Positions 45,351-56,934 of a stretch of DNA of 64,000 bases are shown piece by piece; within the stretch, counting starts at the first letter, position 1, and each line of letters begins with the position of its first letter. The notes below the pieces were generated by a model. The model was given only the letters and a program-made list of their open reading frames with translations. It searched no databases and was not told where the DNA came from. Source of the stretch: Erinaceus europaeus (Eukaryota > Chordata > Mammalia > Eulipotyphla > Erinaceidae); contig NC_080165.1 in the NCBI RefSeq assembly GCF_950295315.1, positions 10,035,723 to 10,099,722 of the forward strand, in the 5' to 3' direction. The translations under genes and the position numbers were made by a program.

Positions 45351-45599
45351 GGGAGTCGGGCAGTAGCGCAGCGAGTTAAACACACATGGCACAAAGCGTA
45401 AGGACCTGAGTAAGGATCCCAGTTCGAGCCGCCGCTTCCCCACCTGAAGGGGAGTCACTTCACAAGCGGTGAAGCAGGTCTGCAGATGTCTATCTTTCTT
45501 CCTCCCCCTCTCTTCTTCCCCTCCTCTGTTGGTTTCTCTCTGTCCTATCCAACAACAACATCAATAACTACAACAATAAAACAATAAAAAGAATAAATA
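45351..45599 (+). mobile_element. SINE type A1 in L1 ORF2
   Basis: GGGAGTCGGGCAGTAGCGC start. Flanked by AATATACATAAATCA at 45,336-45,350 and 45,600-45,614, a perfect 15-base duplication. Confidence 0.95.
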
Positions 45600-47257
45600 A
45601 ATATACATAAATCAATCAATATGATCCACCACATCAATAAAAGCAAGACCTAAAACCACATGGTAATATCAATAGATGCAGAGAAAGCCTTTGACAAAAT
45701 ACAACATCCCTTTATGATCAGAACACTTTATGATCAGAACAAGACAAACACAGACTCAAAAATGGGAATAGATGGAAAATTCCTCAAGATAGTGGAGTCT
45801 ATATATAGCAAACCTACAGCCAACATCATACTCAGTGGTGAAAAACTGGAAGAATTTCCCTTAAGATCAGGTACTAGACAGGGCTGCCCACTATCACCAT
45901 TACTATTCAACATAGTGTTGGAAGTTCTTGCCATAGCAATCAGGCAAGAGCAAGGAATTAAAGGTATACAGATTGGAAGAGAAGTCAAACTCTCCCTATT
46001 TGCAGATGACATGATAGTATACATAAAAAAAACTGAAGAATCTAGCAAGAAGCTTTTAGAAATCATCAGGCAGTATAGTAAGGTGTCAGGGTACAAAAAA
46101 TTAACGTTCAAAAGTCAGTAGCTTTCCTCTATGCAAACATTAAGTTAGAAGACGAAGAAATTAATTCTTCTCTATAGCAACAAAAACAATAAAATATCTA
46201 GGAATAAACCTAACCAAAGAAGTGAAAGACTTGTATACTGAAAATTATGAGTCACTACTCAAGGAATTTGAAAGACACAAAGAAATGGAAAGATATTCCA
46301 TGTTCATTCATTGGAAGAATTAAGATCATCAAAATGAATATACTACCCAGAGCCATATACAAATTTAATGCTATCCCCATCAGGATCCCAACCACATTTT
46401 TTAGGAGAATAGAACAAATGCTACAAATGTTTATCTTGAACCAGAAAAGACCTAGAATTGCCAAAACAATCTTGATAAGAAAGAACAGAACTGGAGGCAC
46501 TCCCAGATCTCAAATTGTATTACAGGGCCATTGTCATCAAAACTGCTTTGTACTGTAACATGAATAGACACACTGACCAGTGGAATAGAATTGACAGTGC
46601 AGAAGTAAGCCCCACACCTATGGACATCTAATGGTCGTACCCTATGATCCTGCAATTCCTCTCTTGGGGATATATCCTAAGGAACCCAACACACTCATCC
46701 AAAAAGATCTGTGTACACATATGTTATTAGCAGCACAATTTGTAATAGCCAAAACCTGGAAGCAACCCAGATGTCTAACAACAGATGAGTGGCTGAGCAA
46801 TTTGTGTTATATATACACAATGGAATATTACTCAGCTAAAAAAAAATGGCGACTTCACCATTTTCAGGAGATCTTGGATGGACCTTGAAAAATTCATGTT
46901 AAGTGAAATGAGTCAGAAACAGAAGGATGAATATGGGATGATCTCACTCTCAGGCAGAAGCTAAAAAACAGGATCAGAAAAGCAAATACAAGTAGAACAT
47001 GAACTGGAATTGGCGTGTTGCAACAAATTAAAAGACTCTGGGGGGGGGGGGAGGGAGAACACAGGCCCAAAAGGTTGACAGAGGACCTAGTGGGGGTTGT
47101 ATTGTTATGTGGAAAACTGAGAAATGTTATGCATGTACAAACTACTATATTTACGGTCGAATATAAAACATTAATTCCCCAATAAAGAAATTAAAATTAA
47201 TAGTAATAATATGAAGAGTTTACCTTGTTATACAGAGTAGTGCCACATTTATATTTT

Positions 47258-47525
47258 ATTATTTTTTATTTTTTAATATTTATTTATTTTTCCTTTTTTG
47301 CCCTCGTTTTTTTGTTATTGTAGTTATTATTGTTGTTGTTATTGATGTCGTCATTGTTAGATAGGACAGAGAGAAATGGACAGGGGCTGGGAAAAGAGAG
47401 AGGGGGAGAGAAAGATAGACACCTGTAGACCTGCTTCACGACCTGTGAAGCGACTCCCCTGCAGGTGGGGAGCCGGGGGCTCGAACCCAGATCCTTAAAC
47501 TGGTCCTTGCACTTTGTGCCAAATG
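47258..47525 (-). mobile_element. SINE type A1, antisense, 5'-truncated
   Basis: T-rich tail complement, GTTGTTGTTATTGATG, GACAGAGAGAAATGG and CTGCAGGTGGGGAGCC blocks. The head stops at TTGTGCCA. Confidence 0.9.
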
Positions 47526-47610
47526 TCAGTGCCAGCGGACAAGTCAAACCGAAATCTGGAGAGGGTGTGAGGATGCAGAAAAGACAGACATACAAAAGAT
47601 GGGATCGGGA

Positions 47611-47815
47611 AGAAGAAGGAGGAGGAGGAGGAGGAGGAGGAGGAGGAGGAGGAGGAGGAGGAGAAGGAGGAGGAGGAGGAGGAGAAGGAGAAGGAGAAGG
47701 AGAAGGAGAAGGAGAAGGAGAAGGAGAAGGAGAAGGAGAAGGAGAAGGAGAAGGAGAAGGAGAAGGAGAAGGAGAAGGAGAAGGAGAAGGAGAAGGAGAA
47801 GGAGAAAAGAAAAGA
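47611..47815. repeat. ~200-bp purine tract (GGA)n then (GGAGAA)n
   Basis: About 80 bases of GGA units (one GAA variant) followed by about 20 copies of GGAGAA, then AAAGA. Uninterrupted purine on the plus strand. The long open frames over it (poly-Gly/Glu, poly-Arg, poly-Ser, poly-Leu) are repeat artefacts. Confidence 0.98.
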
Positions 47816-47818
47816 AAG

Positions 47819-48025
47819 ATGGGGCTGGATGGTGGTGTACCTGCTTGAGCACACACATTACAGTGCATAAGGACCTGAGTTGAAACCCCCAATCCCCAAC
47901 TCTAAGAGGAAATCTTCACAGGCAGTGAAGTACTGCTTCCAGTGTCTCTCTCCCTCTCCTCCTCCCCACCACTTTCCTTTCAATTCCTCTCAGCCTCTAC
48001 CCAAATTTAGTAAATAACACATACA
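47819..48025 (+). mobile_element. SINE type A2
   Basis: Starts GGGGCTGGATGGTGGTGTACC directly after the purine tract and lacks the long 3' extension. Confidence 0.85.
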
Positions 48026-48292
48026 ACAACTACCAGATGGATTCACTCATAAGTGGAATCTAGAGATCTGATGCACTTGAACTTGCAGAAAGGAAAAAAA
48101 AAAACAGAAATAAGCAAACTGTTTTGAGACTGGTGAGGACTCTGGAACTCTGGTGGTTATCATTGGGAGGTGAGAGAGTGAGGACACAGAACTTTGGTGG
48201 TAAGTCTGGTATGGAATTACACATTGTCATCTTTAAATATTCTAACCCTCTATAGTCCCAAATATGAAATGTAAAAAGTTAATTAAAGACAT
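48026..48292 (+). mobile_element. Old LINE-1 3' end
   Basis: GATTCACTCATAAGTGGAATCT is the ORF2-end/3'UTR signature of older mammalian L1s, followed by a diverged UTR and GTTAATTAAAG. Confidence 0.65.
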
Positions 48293-48635
48293 ATTTGCTT
48301 ATTGTGTTCATTTTGTGCAAAACTCAGTAAGTATTGTTCATCTTTGTTCCATGGCACATTGACTGAGAGTTCATTTGGAACTAGGGAATTTGAGATGGCA
48401 GTGTATCTAATCTGCCTTCAATTCAGATGCCTGGAATGTTTGGGACCTGGCTAAATTATCCATCTCTCTTTGTATTGTCTCATTCTCCCAGTAAATTGTC
48501 CTTTTTATGGTCATTCTATTAGATTTATTCTTTTAACTTTAATTTTTATTTTGTGTATTTACTTTTGCTAATTAGGTCTTATGCCTACAAGAGTCCACTA
48601 CTTTCAGAAAGTCTTCCCTTTTCCTTTCAAAAAGT
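48293..48635. other. Unclassified stretch
   Basis: Nothing recognised. Confidence 0.5.
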
Positions 48636-48639
48636 GCCA

Positions 48640-48815
48640 AAAGGGAAAGAGACACAGAGAGAAGGAGAGACACTATAGCACTGTTTCAGAATACATGAAG
48701 CATCCCCCTTGATACTGTGCATAGCGTTACAATATGCTGCTTGGAGAGTTCCCCACATTCTCATGTGTGATAAAGTGTAAACACTCTTGTGTGAGCTATC
48801 ACCCAGCCTTAGATG
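48640..48815 (-). mobile_element. Old A2-like SINE, antisense
   Basis: GAGACACAGAGAGAAGGAGAG, CACTATAGCACTG and a degraded tRNA-like head ending TATCACCCAGCC. Confidence 0.6.
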
Positions 48816-49204
48816 CTCCTCTTGACTGAATGGGTGCTTTGTTAAAAGGAGACAGAGGCGTCTGAATAAAATAGAAGATAAAATAAAATAAATAGAAGAT
48901 GCTAGAACTTAGTATCAGTTGTGGTCACCACCAGCTAAAACAGTCAATCACTGAATCTGCTTAACTTACTCTGACTTTAGTTGTGACTTTCATATCTCAT
49001 TTCATGTTGTTATAAAGTAGTGGGCACAGAACTATAATAGGCTTTTTGCCACACACTAGCCCTGGCTCATCAGATTAAAGCTTCCTTAGGCCTTTTTCTT
49101 GGATAAGAGTATCTCTGTCTCTGCCACCATCAAGTTGAACTTTTGTTATTTTCTGTGGAATAAACATGTTTGTCCTGCTTTTTGTTAAAGAACTCTATTA
49201 ATAA
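48816..49204. other. Unclassified stretch
   Basis: No recognised feature. Confidence 0.5.
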
Positions 49205-49690
49205 TCAAGATGACTGAAGCCGAGGTGGGTGGAGGAAGAAAGGGGTCTTTTATTTACACGTGGGCCAGGAGCTCAGATCATTCTGTTAACTCTAGCCCCA
49301 AACAAAGGGATGGTACACGCTTATATAGGGGGTTCAGGCGTGAGAGCAAAAAGCATCATCACAGAAGCAGAGGCTGCAGGTGAAGGGCTGGGACTCGGAC
49401 CCATTGCTCAGGGGCTGGCTGCCTTAGTTACTGTTATCTTTCCTGCATACTGTGTCTGGGAAAGTTTAGCCTCAGCACAAGATACAACACTGGGGGCGGG
49501 GGGGTACCCTTTAGGAAGGCAGACCTTAGCCAGGGTTACAGAAGCTGCCTTCTCTGTAAAAGTTCATTCTGGCCTGTTGTCTCTACTTGTTATCCCTTGC
49601 TCACCCAGTGAAAGCCAGCCTACATCAGTGTCCCAGCCATATGTACCATCTCAGACTTACTACACAATCTTAACCCTTTATTTTATTTTC
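49205..49690 (-). mobile_element. Probable solo LTR, antisense
   Basis: On the minus strand there is a TATA box (CTATATAAGC, near 49,320-49,329), then 65-75 bases later GTAAATAAAAG (AATAAA near 49,251), then GACCCCTTTCTTCCTCC. This is the promoter, R and polyadenylation order of a retroviral LTR. A 160-codon plus-strand frame across it is almost certainly chance. Precise ends were not found. Confidence 0.65.
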
Positions 49691-49942
49691 AGTCTTTCTG
49701 CCCTGTATTGAGGCCTACTTACAAATACATCACAATAAGATTATAAGCACATTTTATATACAGATCCAGGAGCTATAATCTGGAAATTTCCTGTTACTTT
49801 AATGTAAAATAGGGTTATTTTTTTATGGTATTGAGGCTTTGTTGTTGATATGGGAAGAAGAAAACACAGGCCCTTTCTATTCAACTACCCCTCCCCAATT
49901 CATATTAAATGTTGTCTCAACCTCTAATTTAATGACAATTAT
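49691..49942. other. Unclassified stretch
   Basis: No recognised feature. Confidence 0.5.
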
Positions 49943-49955
49943 AAGAACTTGCACT

Positions 49956-50226
49956 GGGAGTCGGGTGGTAACACAGCGGGTTAAGCGCAGGTGGTGCAAA
50001 CTTCAAGGACCAGTGTAAGGATGCTGGTTCCACCCCCCCCCACTCCCCACCTGCAGGGGAGTCGCTTCACAGGCGGTGAAGCAGGTCTGCAGGTGTCTGT
50101 CTTTCTCTCCCCCTCTCTGTCTTCCCCTCCTCTCTCCATTTCTCTCTGTCCTATCCAACAATGAAGACAGACAACAATAACTACAACAATAAAGCAACAA
50201 GGGCAACAAAAGTGATTAAATAAATA
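49956..50226 (+). mobile_element. SINE type A1
   Basis: Full-length, flanked by AAGAACTTGCACT at 49,943-49,955 and 50,227-50,239. Confidence 0.95.
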
Positions 50227-50239
50227 AAGAACTTGCACT

Positions 50240-51175
50240 AATGTTCAAATGTAAACAACGTCCCATTTGATAATATAATTGTGTTAACTGGTTATTTTCT
50301 AGTGCATCCCTATATTCACAAAGTCTTACACACAGAAGTCTTTTAACAAGTGAGATATTCAACTTCTAAAAATGCAAACTTAATTATTCTCTTGTCCCAT
50401 ATTTCATGGATATATGAATATATATATTCTAGATTTAGCATATGCTTATAGAAATCTTCTCAGAGACATTCACCATAATTTCAAACTTAGTTCTTAGTTT
50501 CTTTTGCTCCAGCACAGAAGAGTAACATCTGGATATATAGATAACATTATTTCTAACTGAAGTCTTTCATATGTAAGGGGGAATTTCAGAGTTTGAAATA
50601 AGGAAAGAGGATTACTGAATATCCTTTCACAGGAATGTTACAGCGTTTGAAGTTTATCTTCTAAGAAGTATGCAGAATCGTTTTTAACCTATTTTATAAC
50701 TCTCTGAGTTAAAGATAAATTGTAGAGAACTGATGGTAATGCAAACAAATTCTGTTCAATAGCAAATAATCTTGGTTCTCCTTTATAAAAGTCAATTTTG
50801 TTTATTTCAACATTTTCCACATAGAAAGATATCATTTCTTTGGATTTCTCATTGAATTAACTGTAGCAGATATCTATCTTCTTGATTAGTTGGACAATAA
50901 CTGGGTATACAAGTATTTTAGATTTGTGTGATCATTACGATTTTAAATTGTTCTGATAATTGTGCCTTAAAATACACAATCCCTTAAAGTATATGTTCCA
51001 TATAGAACAGAGTATGTAAGTCTTCCTTTTTTTCTCAAGTATTTAATCTTATTTACTTTATTTGATAATCTATGCACAATGTCCCTCATTCCTAGCAAAG
51101 TTTTGAAGTTAAAGAAATTTAATTAAGTAAACATTTCTCTCTTTGTATTAGCAATGAAATGTTATGGGATGGGGT
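50240..51175. other. AT-rich stretch, nothing recognised
   Basis: No repeat or gene seen. Confidence 0.5.
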
Positions 51176-51177
51176 AG

Positions 51178-51382
51178 GGCCATGACACATCTGGTTGAAT
51201 GCACATGTTATTATGCTCCAGAGCCAGGGTTCAAATGACTGTTCCCCATCTGCAGAGGAAGAACTTCACAAGTGCTGCAAGTTTCTCTCTATCTCTCTGC
51301 CTCTCTCTTTCTCTATATATCTTCCTTTACTCTCTCAACTTCTCTCTATATATTGACAATAATTAAATAAATACATAAATTT
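51178..51382 (+). mobile_element. SINE type A2, diverged
   Basis: GGGTAGGGCCATGACACATCT head, expanded TCTC body, AATTAAATAAATACATAAAT tail. Confidence 0.8.
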
Positions 51383-51710
51383 GTTTTTTTTATATAGTGG
51401 GAAGAACTGAGAGAAACTAAATAGATCATGGATCAAAAATAAAAAGTTCTTTTCATTATAAAATCTTCTAAATAGTTCGTGGATTTCAATTATACATTGG
51501 ATTTCCAGTTAATGTTAAAAAAAAGCTCTTATAATTTTCTAAAATTACTGTTGCTTTCTTGTTTAATATTACCTAGCAGCATCAATAAAATAAAATTAAA
51601 TAACACTCTTTTCTATACTGATATTCAAAACGTCATTCTCAATTTATCTTTTACTACTCAGTTTATACTATACATACAAAAATGTTTTCTTCCTAAATAC
51701 TTCTTCTTTT
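51383..51710. other. Unclassified AT-rich stretch
   Basis: No recognised feature. The 94-codon plus frame here has no family resemblance. Confidence 0.5.
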
Positions 51711-52065
51711 TTTTTCTTTTCTTATTTTATTGGTGTGGGGGGGTAATGGTTTACAGTAAGTAAATATAGTTATTGAACATGTGTAAAACTTCTCAGTTTT
51801 CTGCAGAGTACTCACACCCCAAGTCTATGTCCTCCTCTACCATTGAAAGCCTCCCACCTCACCCCTACTCTGGGTCCTTTACTTTGGTGAAATACACTAA
51901 ATACAGTCAAATTCTACTTTGTGTTTCCATTTCTGTTCTTATTTCTTAACTCTTGTTCTTGAATGAAGGTATGCCATGCTCCTACTTCTCTTTCTGGCTT
52001 ATTTCACTTAACATGATTTCTTCAAGCTCCATCCAAGGTGAAGTAAAGAAGGTGAATTTATCATT

Positions 52066-52267
52066 TTTTAAAAATTTATTCATTCATTGGATAGAGACAG
52101 AGAAAAACCAAGGTGGAATGGGTAGATAGAGGGGGAAAGAAAGACACTTGCAGTACTTGCTTCAACAACTGAGAAGTTTCCTCACCACAAGTGGGAACTA
52201 GGGGGTTGAGCCTGGGTCTCTGCACACTGTAACATGTGCTCAACTGAGTGTGCCACCACCTGGCCCC
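52066..52267 (-). mobile_element. SINE type A2 in L1
   Basis: Antisense. TGAATTTATCATT at 52,053-52,065 and 52,268-52,280 is a perfect 13-base duplication. Confidence 0.93.
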
Positions 52268-52429
52268 TGAATTTATCATTGTTAATAGCTGAGTAGTACT
52301 CCATTGTATATATATACTACAACTTTCTTTGCACTTGTCATTATTGGACACCTGGGTTGCTTCCAGGTTTTGGCTATTAGAAATTGTGCTGCTATGAACA
52401 TGGTATACACACATCTTTTTAGATGAGTG

Positions 52430-53058
52430 TGTAGGTCATCCCGGGACTCTCTGCCTCCCTTGCCACTGATGATGGAGACTGGGTCAGCTCCTGGGGGTAC
52501 TTGGGGGGCCCTGGTGATGAGAGTAGAGTGCACAGAGAGGAGGGAAACACACAACCAGCTCTGGGAGAAACCTCATGGACAACTCGTTTATTAAGGGTTA
52601 CAAGCAAGTAGATATACCCAAGGTTTGGAAAGAAGGTTGATGTAATCATTAATCCACACAATGCATAGTTACATCTTGACCTACCAAGTATTTAATCACT
52701 GCTGAAAAGTTACCTTATAAGGTCTGGTCATGAGTTCACAATGTCTAGGTAGGCTTTTTTCTCTAAGGGTAAATTACAAGCACCTCAGGGCAGGGAGAAA
52801 GGGAGCAGTTGAGCAAAGCCAGTATATTTGCGGCAGGTTTCCAGTTGGCCACATGCAGTAGTTCATAGCCTTTGTTCAAAGGGGATAAGGAAACATTAAC
52901 AGAAAAGTACCCAGTCTGAAAAGAACCATCCATCATAAGTTCACAAGGTCAGCAGGACATGCCTACCTCCCCTCAGGGAGGGAGCTTGGGGTCAACCCAC
53001 TTAGAATCTCATGGAGATAATGGCTTGGGTTTCACAGACAATGGGCCCTTTTCCCACA
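52430..53058 (-). mobile_element. Solo LTR with 6-bp target duplication
   Basis: 629 bp, plus strand TGTAGGTC...TTCCCACA, so TG...CA ends. TGAGTG lies on both sides (52,424-52,429 and 53,059-53,064). The minus-strand AATAAA (52,589-52,594) sets the orientation. The L1 reading continues across it once removed. A 6-bp duplication is usual for class II (betaretrovirus-like) ERVs. It is not obviously similar to the LTR at 9.6 kb or the one at 22.8 kb. Confidence 0.88.
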
Positions 53059-53305
53059 TGAGTGTGTTTGACTCCATGAGAGGAACTGCTGGTTCATAAA
53101 GTAGGTCTATTTCTAGCCTTCTGAAAATTCTCCAGACTGTTCTCCACAGGGGTTGAAACAATTTAGCATCCCACCACAATACAGGAGGTTTTCTTTGTTC
53201 CCACATCCTCTACGACATTTGTTGCTGCTATCATTTCTTAGTACGTCACTTTCATAGGGGTGAAGTGGTATCTAACTGCTGTTTTTATTGATATCTAGTC
53301 AACCC

Positions 53306-54047
53306 CATGGATGTAACTGTCCCCATCAGAAAGATGAGAGGGCCCTTCCAGAGTGAGATGACTGGGATACACATGGGAAAATTGTTCTGTGTTGATCACT
53401 ATTAGGAGCCAGACAGACACCTCATACTAATGTAAAAATAAGTCTTACGTTATTAATCACAGGCTACGTAACAAACTTATCTCAGGAAACTGCAGTAAAG
53501 AATGTTGGTTAAAATGAGTTTTTAATCAATATTATTGATGGAATGAAATAGTGAATGATTTGTTGCAATATTCCACTACATAATTTAATTACAGAATTAC
53601 TAGTAAAATTATGTTAATGAATAACTGCTAAAAACCATGTCAGAAGAAACTAAAATTAATTATTTTTCAATAAATGGAGGTCTTATTAGAAAGTCAGTAT
53701 AGCTTACTCTACTAATTTCTCCTATATATGAATTCCCCTACCACAACAATACTATGTAAAATTAAATTCAATCTCATGATACTACACCTTAATTTTTTTA
53801 GATAAAAATATCTAAAGACTAAGAGCCATCAATAAATTATTCTTGTTCCTTTCTCCATAATTAATTCCATCAATAAATTCTACACTCTATAGCGTAGGAA
53901 AATAGAATGTGAATACATTTCATCTCCTCCATTATCACCATCTTAAGTTTATATGACCTATTATTTCTCTCTCTCTCTCTTTTTTAATAGGAAGTTAATA
54001 AAATCTGGCTAAAATATCTCAATTAGGAAGCTAATATATTATTTTAT
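53306..54047. other. AT-rich DNA, nothing recognised
   Basis: No supported feature apart from a short CT run near 53,967. Confidence 0.5.
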
Positions 54048-54281
54048 TTTACATTATTTTAAATATTATTTATTTTATCAGTGAACTAATATTGATTTAC
54101 AAAATTATGAGATAAAAGGGGTATAATTCAATACCATTCCTACTACTAGAGTTCTGTGTCCCCATTTTATCCATTGGAAACTGTAATAGTTTTCCCAAAG
54201 TCACAGATATGGGTTGACTATTATATCTCTATCTCTACCTATATATAGGTAGAGATATATATATATATATATATATATCTG

Positions 54282-54321
<40 letters not shown>

Positions 54322-54490
54322 GCTCTTTTCTTCCCTATGATCCTGCCTTCTATTCCTTTCTAAGTCACACCTATACCTATTGATACTTCCAAATATCTTC
54401 CTGTCTTTTCTGGGTCTTGATGGAATTGGACTTCATAGCCTTCGGGGAAAGAAAAGGAGACCAGAACTCTGCTCAGCTCCAGCTAATCAT
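54048..54490 (-). mobile_element. L1-B-like variant, antisense, with expanded TA repeat
   Basis: Same variant as at 2060-2396 (TATTGATTTACAAAATTATG, CTAGAGTTCTGTGTCCCC). A TA run at 54,243-54,319, in two blocks around CTGC, has expanded inside it. Confidence 0.75.
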
Positions 54491-54686
54491 GATATCTGGT
54501 ACTAAAACAGGAATAGCAAAGAAAACTGTCTTTGTTCCTCTATTTCTCACAAAATTAACTCATTTATCTGACTGGTAAAAACTAAAGGAAAAGGTTAATG
54601 TTGTTGCTAGACCAGAGATAAAGTATCTACTATTCTAGTTTCTTGTTGCTGTCTAGCACACTTCCTCACACTTAGTGATTTTAAGA
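54491..54686. other. Unclassified spacer
   Basis: No feature recognised. Confidence 0.4.
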
Positions 54687-54697
54687 AAACTTGTTTA

Positions 54698-55932
54698 TTT
54701 TTATTTTTTTTATTTATGAAAGGAGACATTAACAAAACCATAGAATAAGAGGGGTACAATTCTGCACAATTTCCATAACCCAATCTCTATATCCCCTCCC
54801 CTCCCCTGACAGCTTTCCCATTCTCTATCTCTCTGGAAGTATAGATCCAGGGTCATTGTGGGTTGCAGAGGGTGGAAGGTCTGGCTTCTGTAATTGCTTC
54901 CCCGCTGAACATGGACATTGACTGGTTGATCCATACTCCTGGTCTGCCTCTCTCTTTCTCTAGTAGGGTGGGGATCTGGGGAAGTGGAGCTCCAGGAAAA
55001 CATTGATGGGGTCGTCTGTCCATGGAAGTCTGGTCAGCATCTTGCTAGCATCCGGAACCTGGTAGCTGAAAAGAGTGTTAACATACAAAGTCAAACAAAC
55101 TGTTGAACAATCATGGGCCTAAAGACTGGAATAGTGCAGATGAAGTGTTGGGGGGTATTCCCTGCATGCTCTTGTGTACTTTTGCTTTTAGGTATATATG
55201 TTTCCCTAGTTTATGGGCACGTGTGAACCTATGCTCTATCTCAGGGGACCTGGACTATATGTAGGTTTGGGGACTTTTTGGGGGGAGTGGACCACCTGGA
55301 ATGGAATTAGAGAATACTATGAAAGGAAAGGTTTCACTCGAGTAATGAAGCTGAAGGGTTGTCATTCCACACCTGAAGTCTCTGGTCACAGTCTGAAGTG
55401 AAGCATGTTGGTGTGGCACTCGTTGCATTGATTAGGTTGCCATCGGTGGATGCAACATTATTTTATTTGAATTGAAAACAGCATGCAGGAAAGTGGGCCC
55501 CACCCTAAGGTTCCAGGACTGGGGGAAATATAGGCTCTATAATGGAAATGTGAGGTTCCTGTTGTCTTAGGGTTCAAGGAGACAATGGATAGTTATTGTC
55601 ATCACATTATTTGGTGATTCGGTTAACTTTGGAAAGTCCCTTTGTTAGGGTTTGGGGTATAATACCCAGCATCTTGTATATAGCTGTGTTACCAGTTGCT
55701 TCTGTTCTCCCTGGTCTAGGCTTTTGAGAGAGTCAACATATCAAAGACCGCCTATGTATTAAAAAGATTCAGTCTGTGTTTTAAGAAGTTCTAGACATAA
55801 CAATCAATTTTCCCCCTCTCATATTAATTAAATAGTGGTTTATATGTTTACACTTTAATAGGAATGTACATAAACACCATTCCCACCACCAAAAGACTGT
55901 GTCCCATCCCCACCACCCACCCTTGCCACGCC
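54698..55932 (-). mobile_element. L1-B 3'UTR insertion with target duplication and internal deletion
   Basis: Antisense copy whose two ends carry AAACTTGTTTA (54,687-54,697 and 55,933-55,943). Compared with the 28,440 copy it lacks about 0.8-0.9 kb, joined near 55,155 (GGGGGGTATTCCC). It never reaches ORF2, so the 3'UTR alone was inserted. Confidence 0.88.
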
Positions 55933-55943
55933 AAACTTGTTTA

Positions 55944-56546
55944 TAATGTTCACTGGTTTTGTTGGTCATAGTTTGTATCTTCTCTATCAGGTCTGGGATA
56001 TCATTTAGCAAGTCTTAAAGAGCTACATGTGACTTGAAGGTCTAATAGAATTTCAGTTTATCTATTTTCATGTCCAGCAGTAGATAATAGCTGATTTCAA
56101 TTGAATCTCTTTATCTCTGAGAACTGGGTTTCTTAGAACATGGTGGTCACAAGATTATGAGGTTTTCTGCAAGGAATTTCAGGGCTCTAAAAGTGAGTTC
56201 TAATAGATGAAAGTTCCTTTTAGTCTGTGTGTGGATGGGTATGTGTGTATATGTGTGTGATAACATAACTTAGTATGTAATACTCCCAATACAAGATCAT
56301 TGTATTTAACATTGCTATGTTTAAAGAAATTGAATTCATTCTGACTTTACCCCATAGTTCATATTATATCATGTCTGTCATTTTCTAAAAAGTCCTATGC
56401 ATTTTCCTAATCCAAGAGGAAGGATCCTTGACTGGACCTACTGATGATTAAGTGACAAGAATGTAACTGTAATGTTCCTAATGTACATTAAATTACTGTG
56501 TTATATTATGAACTGTCTTATGTCTTCTCTTTTTTATGGCATGTGT

Positions 56547-56585
<39 letters not shown>

Positions 56586-56930
56586 TGTGTTTGCACATGC
56601 ATGTGTATGTACCACCATTCAGTCCCAACAAGAATATTTTTCTAAGGTTAGAAATAAAATGTATTAGAACTCTGAAGTATAGTATTGTAGGCATATTTTT
56701 AGAGATGAGAATGAGTTATCATTGAAAATAGATGTTGGGTGCAAAGTCAGAAACTGAACTAATAACAGAATTCTGAATTCAAATCATGCAATATTGAGAA
56801 AACCTCCTAGCAACTGCTGTATTCTCATTCAGTTGACTATTTCACTTTACTCCAGTCATCAATAAAATCCTGTTAAAATTATGTTTAAGTTTTAAAACTC
56901 ATTTCCATAAGTTTTACAGAATTATATAGG
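55944..56930. other. Unclassified DNA with TG microsatellite
   Basis: (TG)n run, 56,541-56,591, with a smaller one near 56,226-56,260. No gene seen. Confidence 0.65.
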
Positions 56931-56934
56931 GATT

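Larger units (their letters stand above)
43303..46964 (+). pseudogene. L1 ORF2 (endonuclease / reverse transcriptase) pseudogene
   Basis: Apurinic-type endonuclease domain first: NGL near 43,355, EAHL (E, preceded by a TAG) near 43,428, NIYAPS near 43,635, DFNTPLS near 43,735, TDYML near 43,910 and SDHSG near 43,985, so all the catalytic positions are still legible. RT follows with KNKSPGPDCF near 45,010, the DAEKAFDKI box near 45,672, [12 protein letters not shown] near 45,878 and the FADD catalytic box near 46,000. Stops at 43,774, 44,104 and elsewhere. SINEs at 44,360 and 45,351 interrupt it. Between GHL near 46,625 and VPYDPAIPLLG near 46,635 several hundred bases are missing, removing the segment before and through the cysteine-rich motif. 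Stop at 46,962. Confidence 0.9.
41520..47205 (+). mobile_element. Near-complete LINE-1 with 5'UTR, ORF1, ORF2 and 3'UTR (inactive)
   Basis: 5'UTR about 41,520-42,282, ORF1, a ~56-bp spacer, ORF2, and a short 3'UTR ending CCCCAATAAAGAAATTAAA. Total without the two inserted SINEs and their duplications is about 5.1 kb. ORF2 lost several hundred bases near 46,630. It is the only copy in the window that keeps the 5' end. Confidence 0.92.
51712..53305 (-). mobile_element. LINE-1 3' end, antisense, hit by a SINE and an LTR
   Basis: Short-3'UTR L1 form. Segments 51,712-52,065, 52,268-52,429 and 53,059-53,305 join to one continuous antisense L1 when the SINE and the LTR are removed (for example GATGAGTG then TGTGTTTGACTCC). 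Confidence 0.88.

Noticed and set aside
45734..46111. 125-codon minus-strand open frame
   Set aside because: Antisense of the L1 reverse transcriptase; the plus strand has the FADD box.
47284..47892. Long open frames of 94-202 codons on both strands
   Set aside because: They translate the GGA/GGAGAA microsatellite (poly-Gly/Glu, poly-Arg, poly-Ser, poly-Leu, Pro-Ser). Frames open on all sides of such a tract by composition alone.
49229..49711. 160-codon plus-strand open frame
   Set aside because: It lies across an LTR-like unit read from its antisense side, and shows no recognisable domain.
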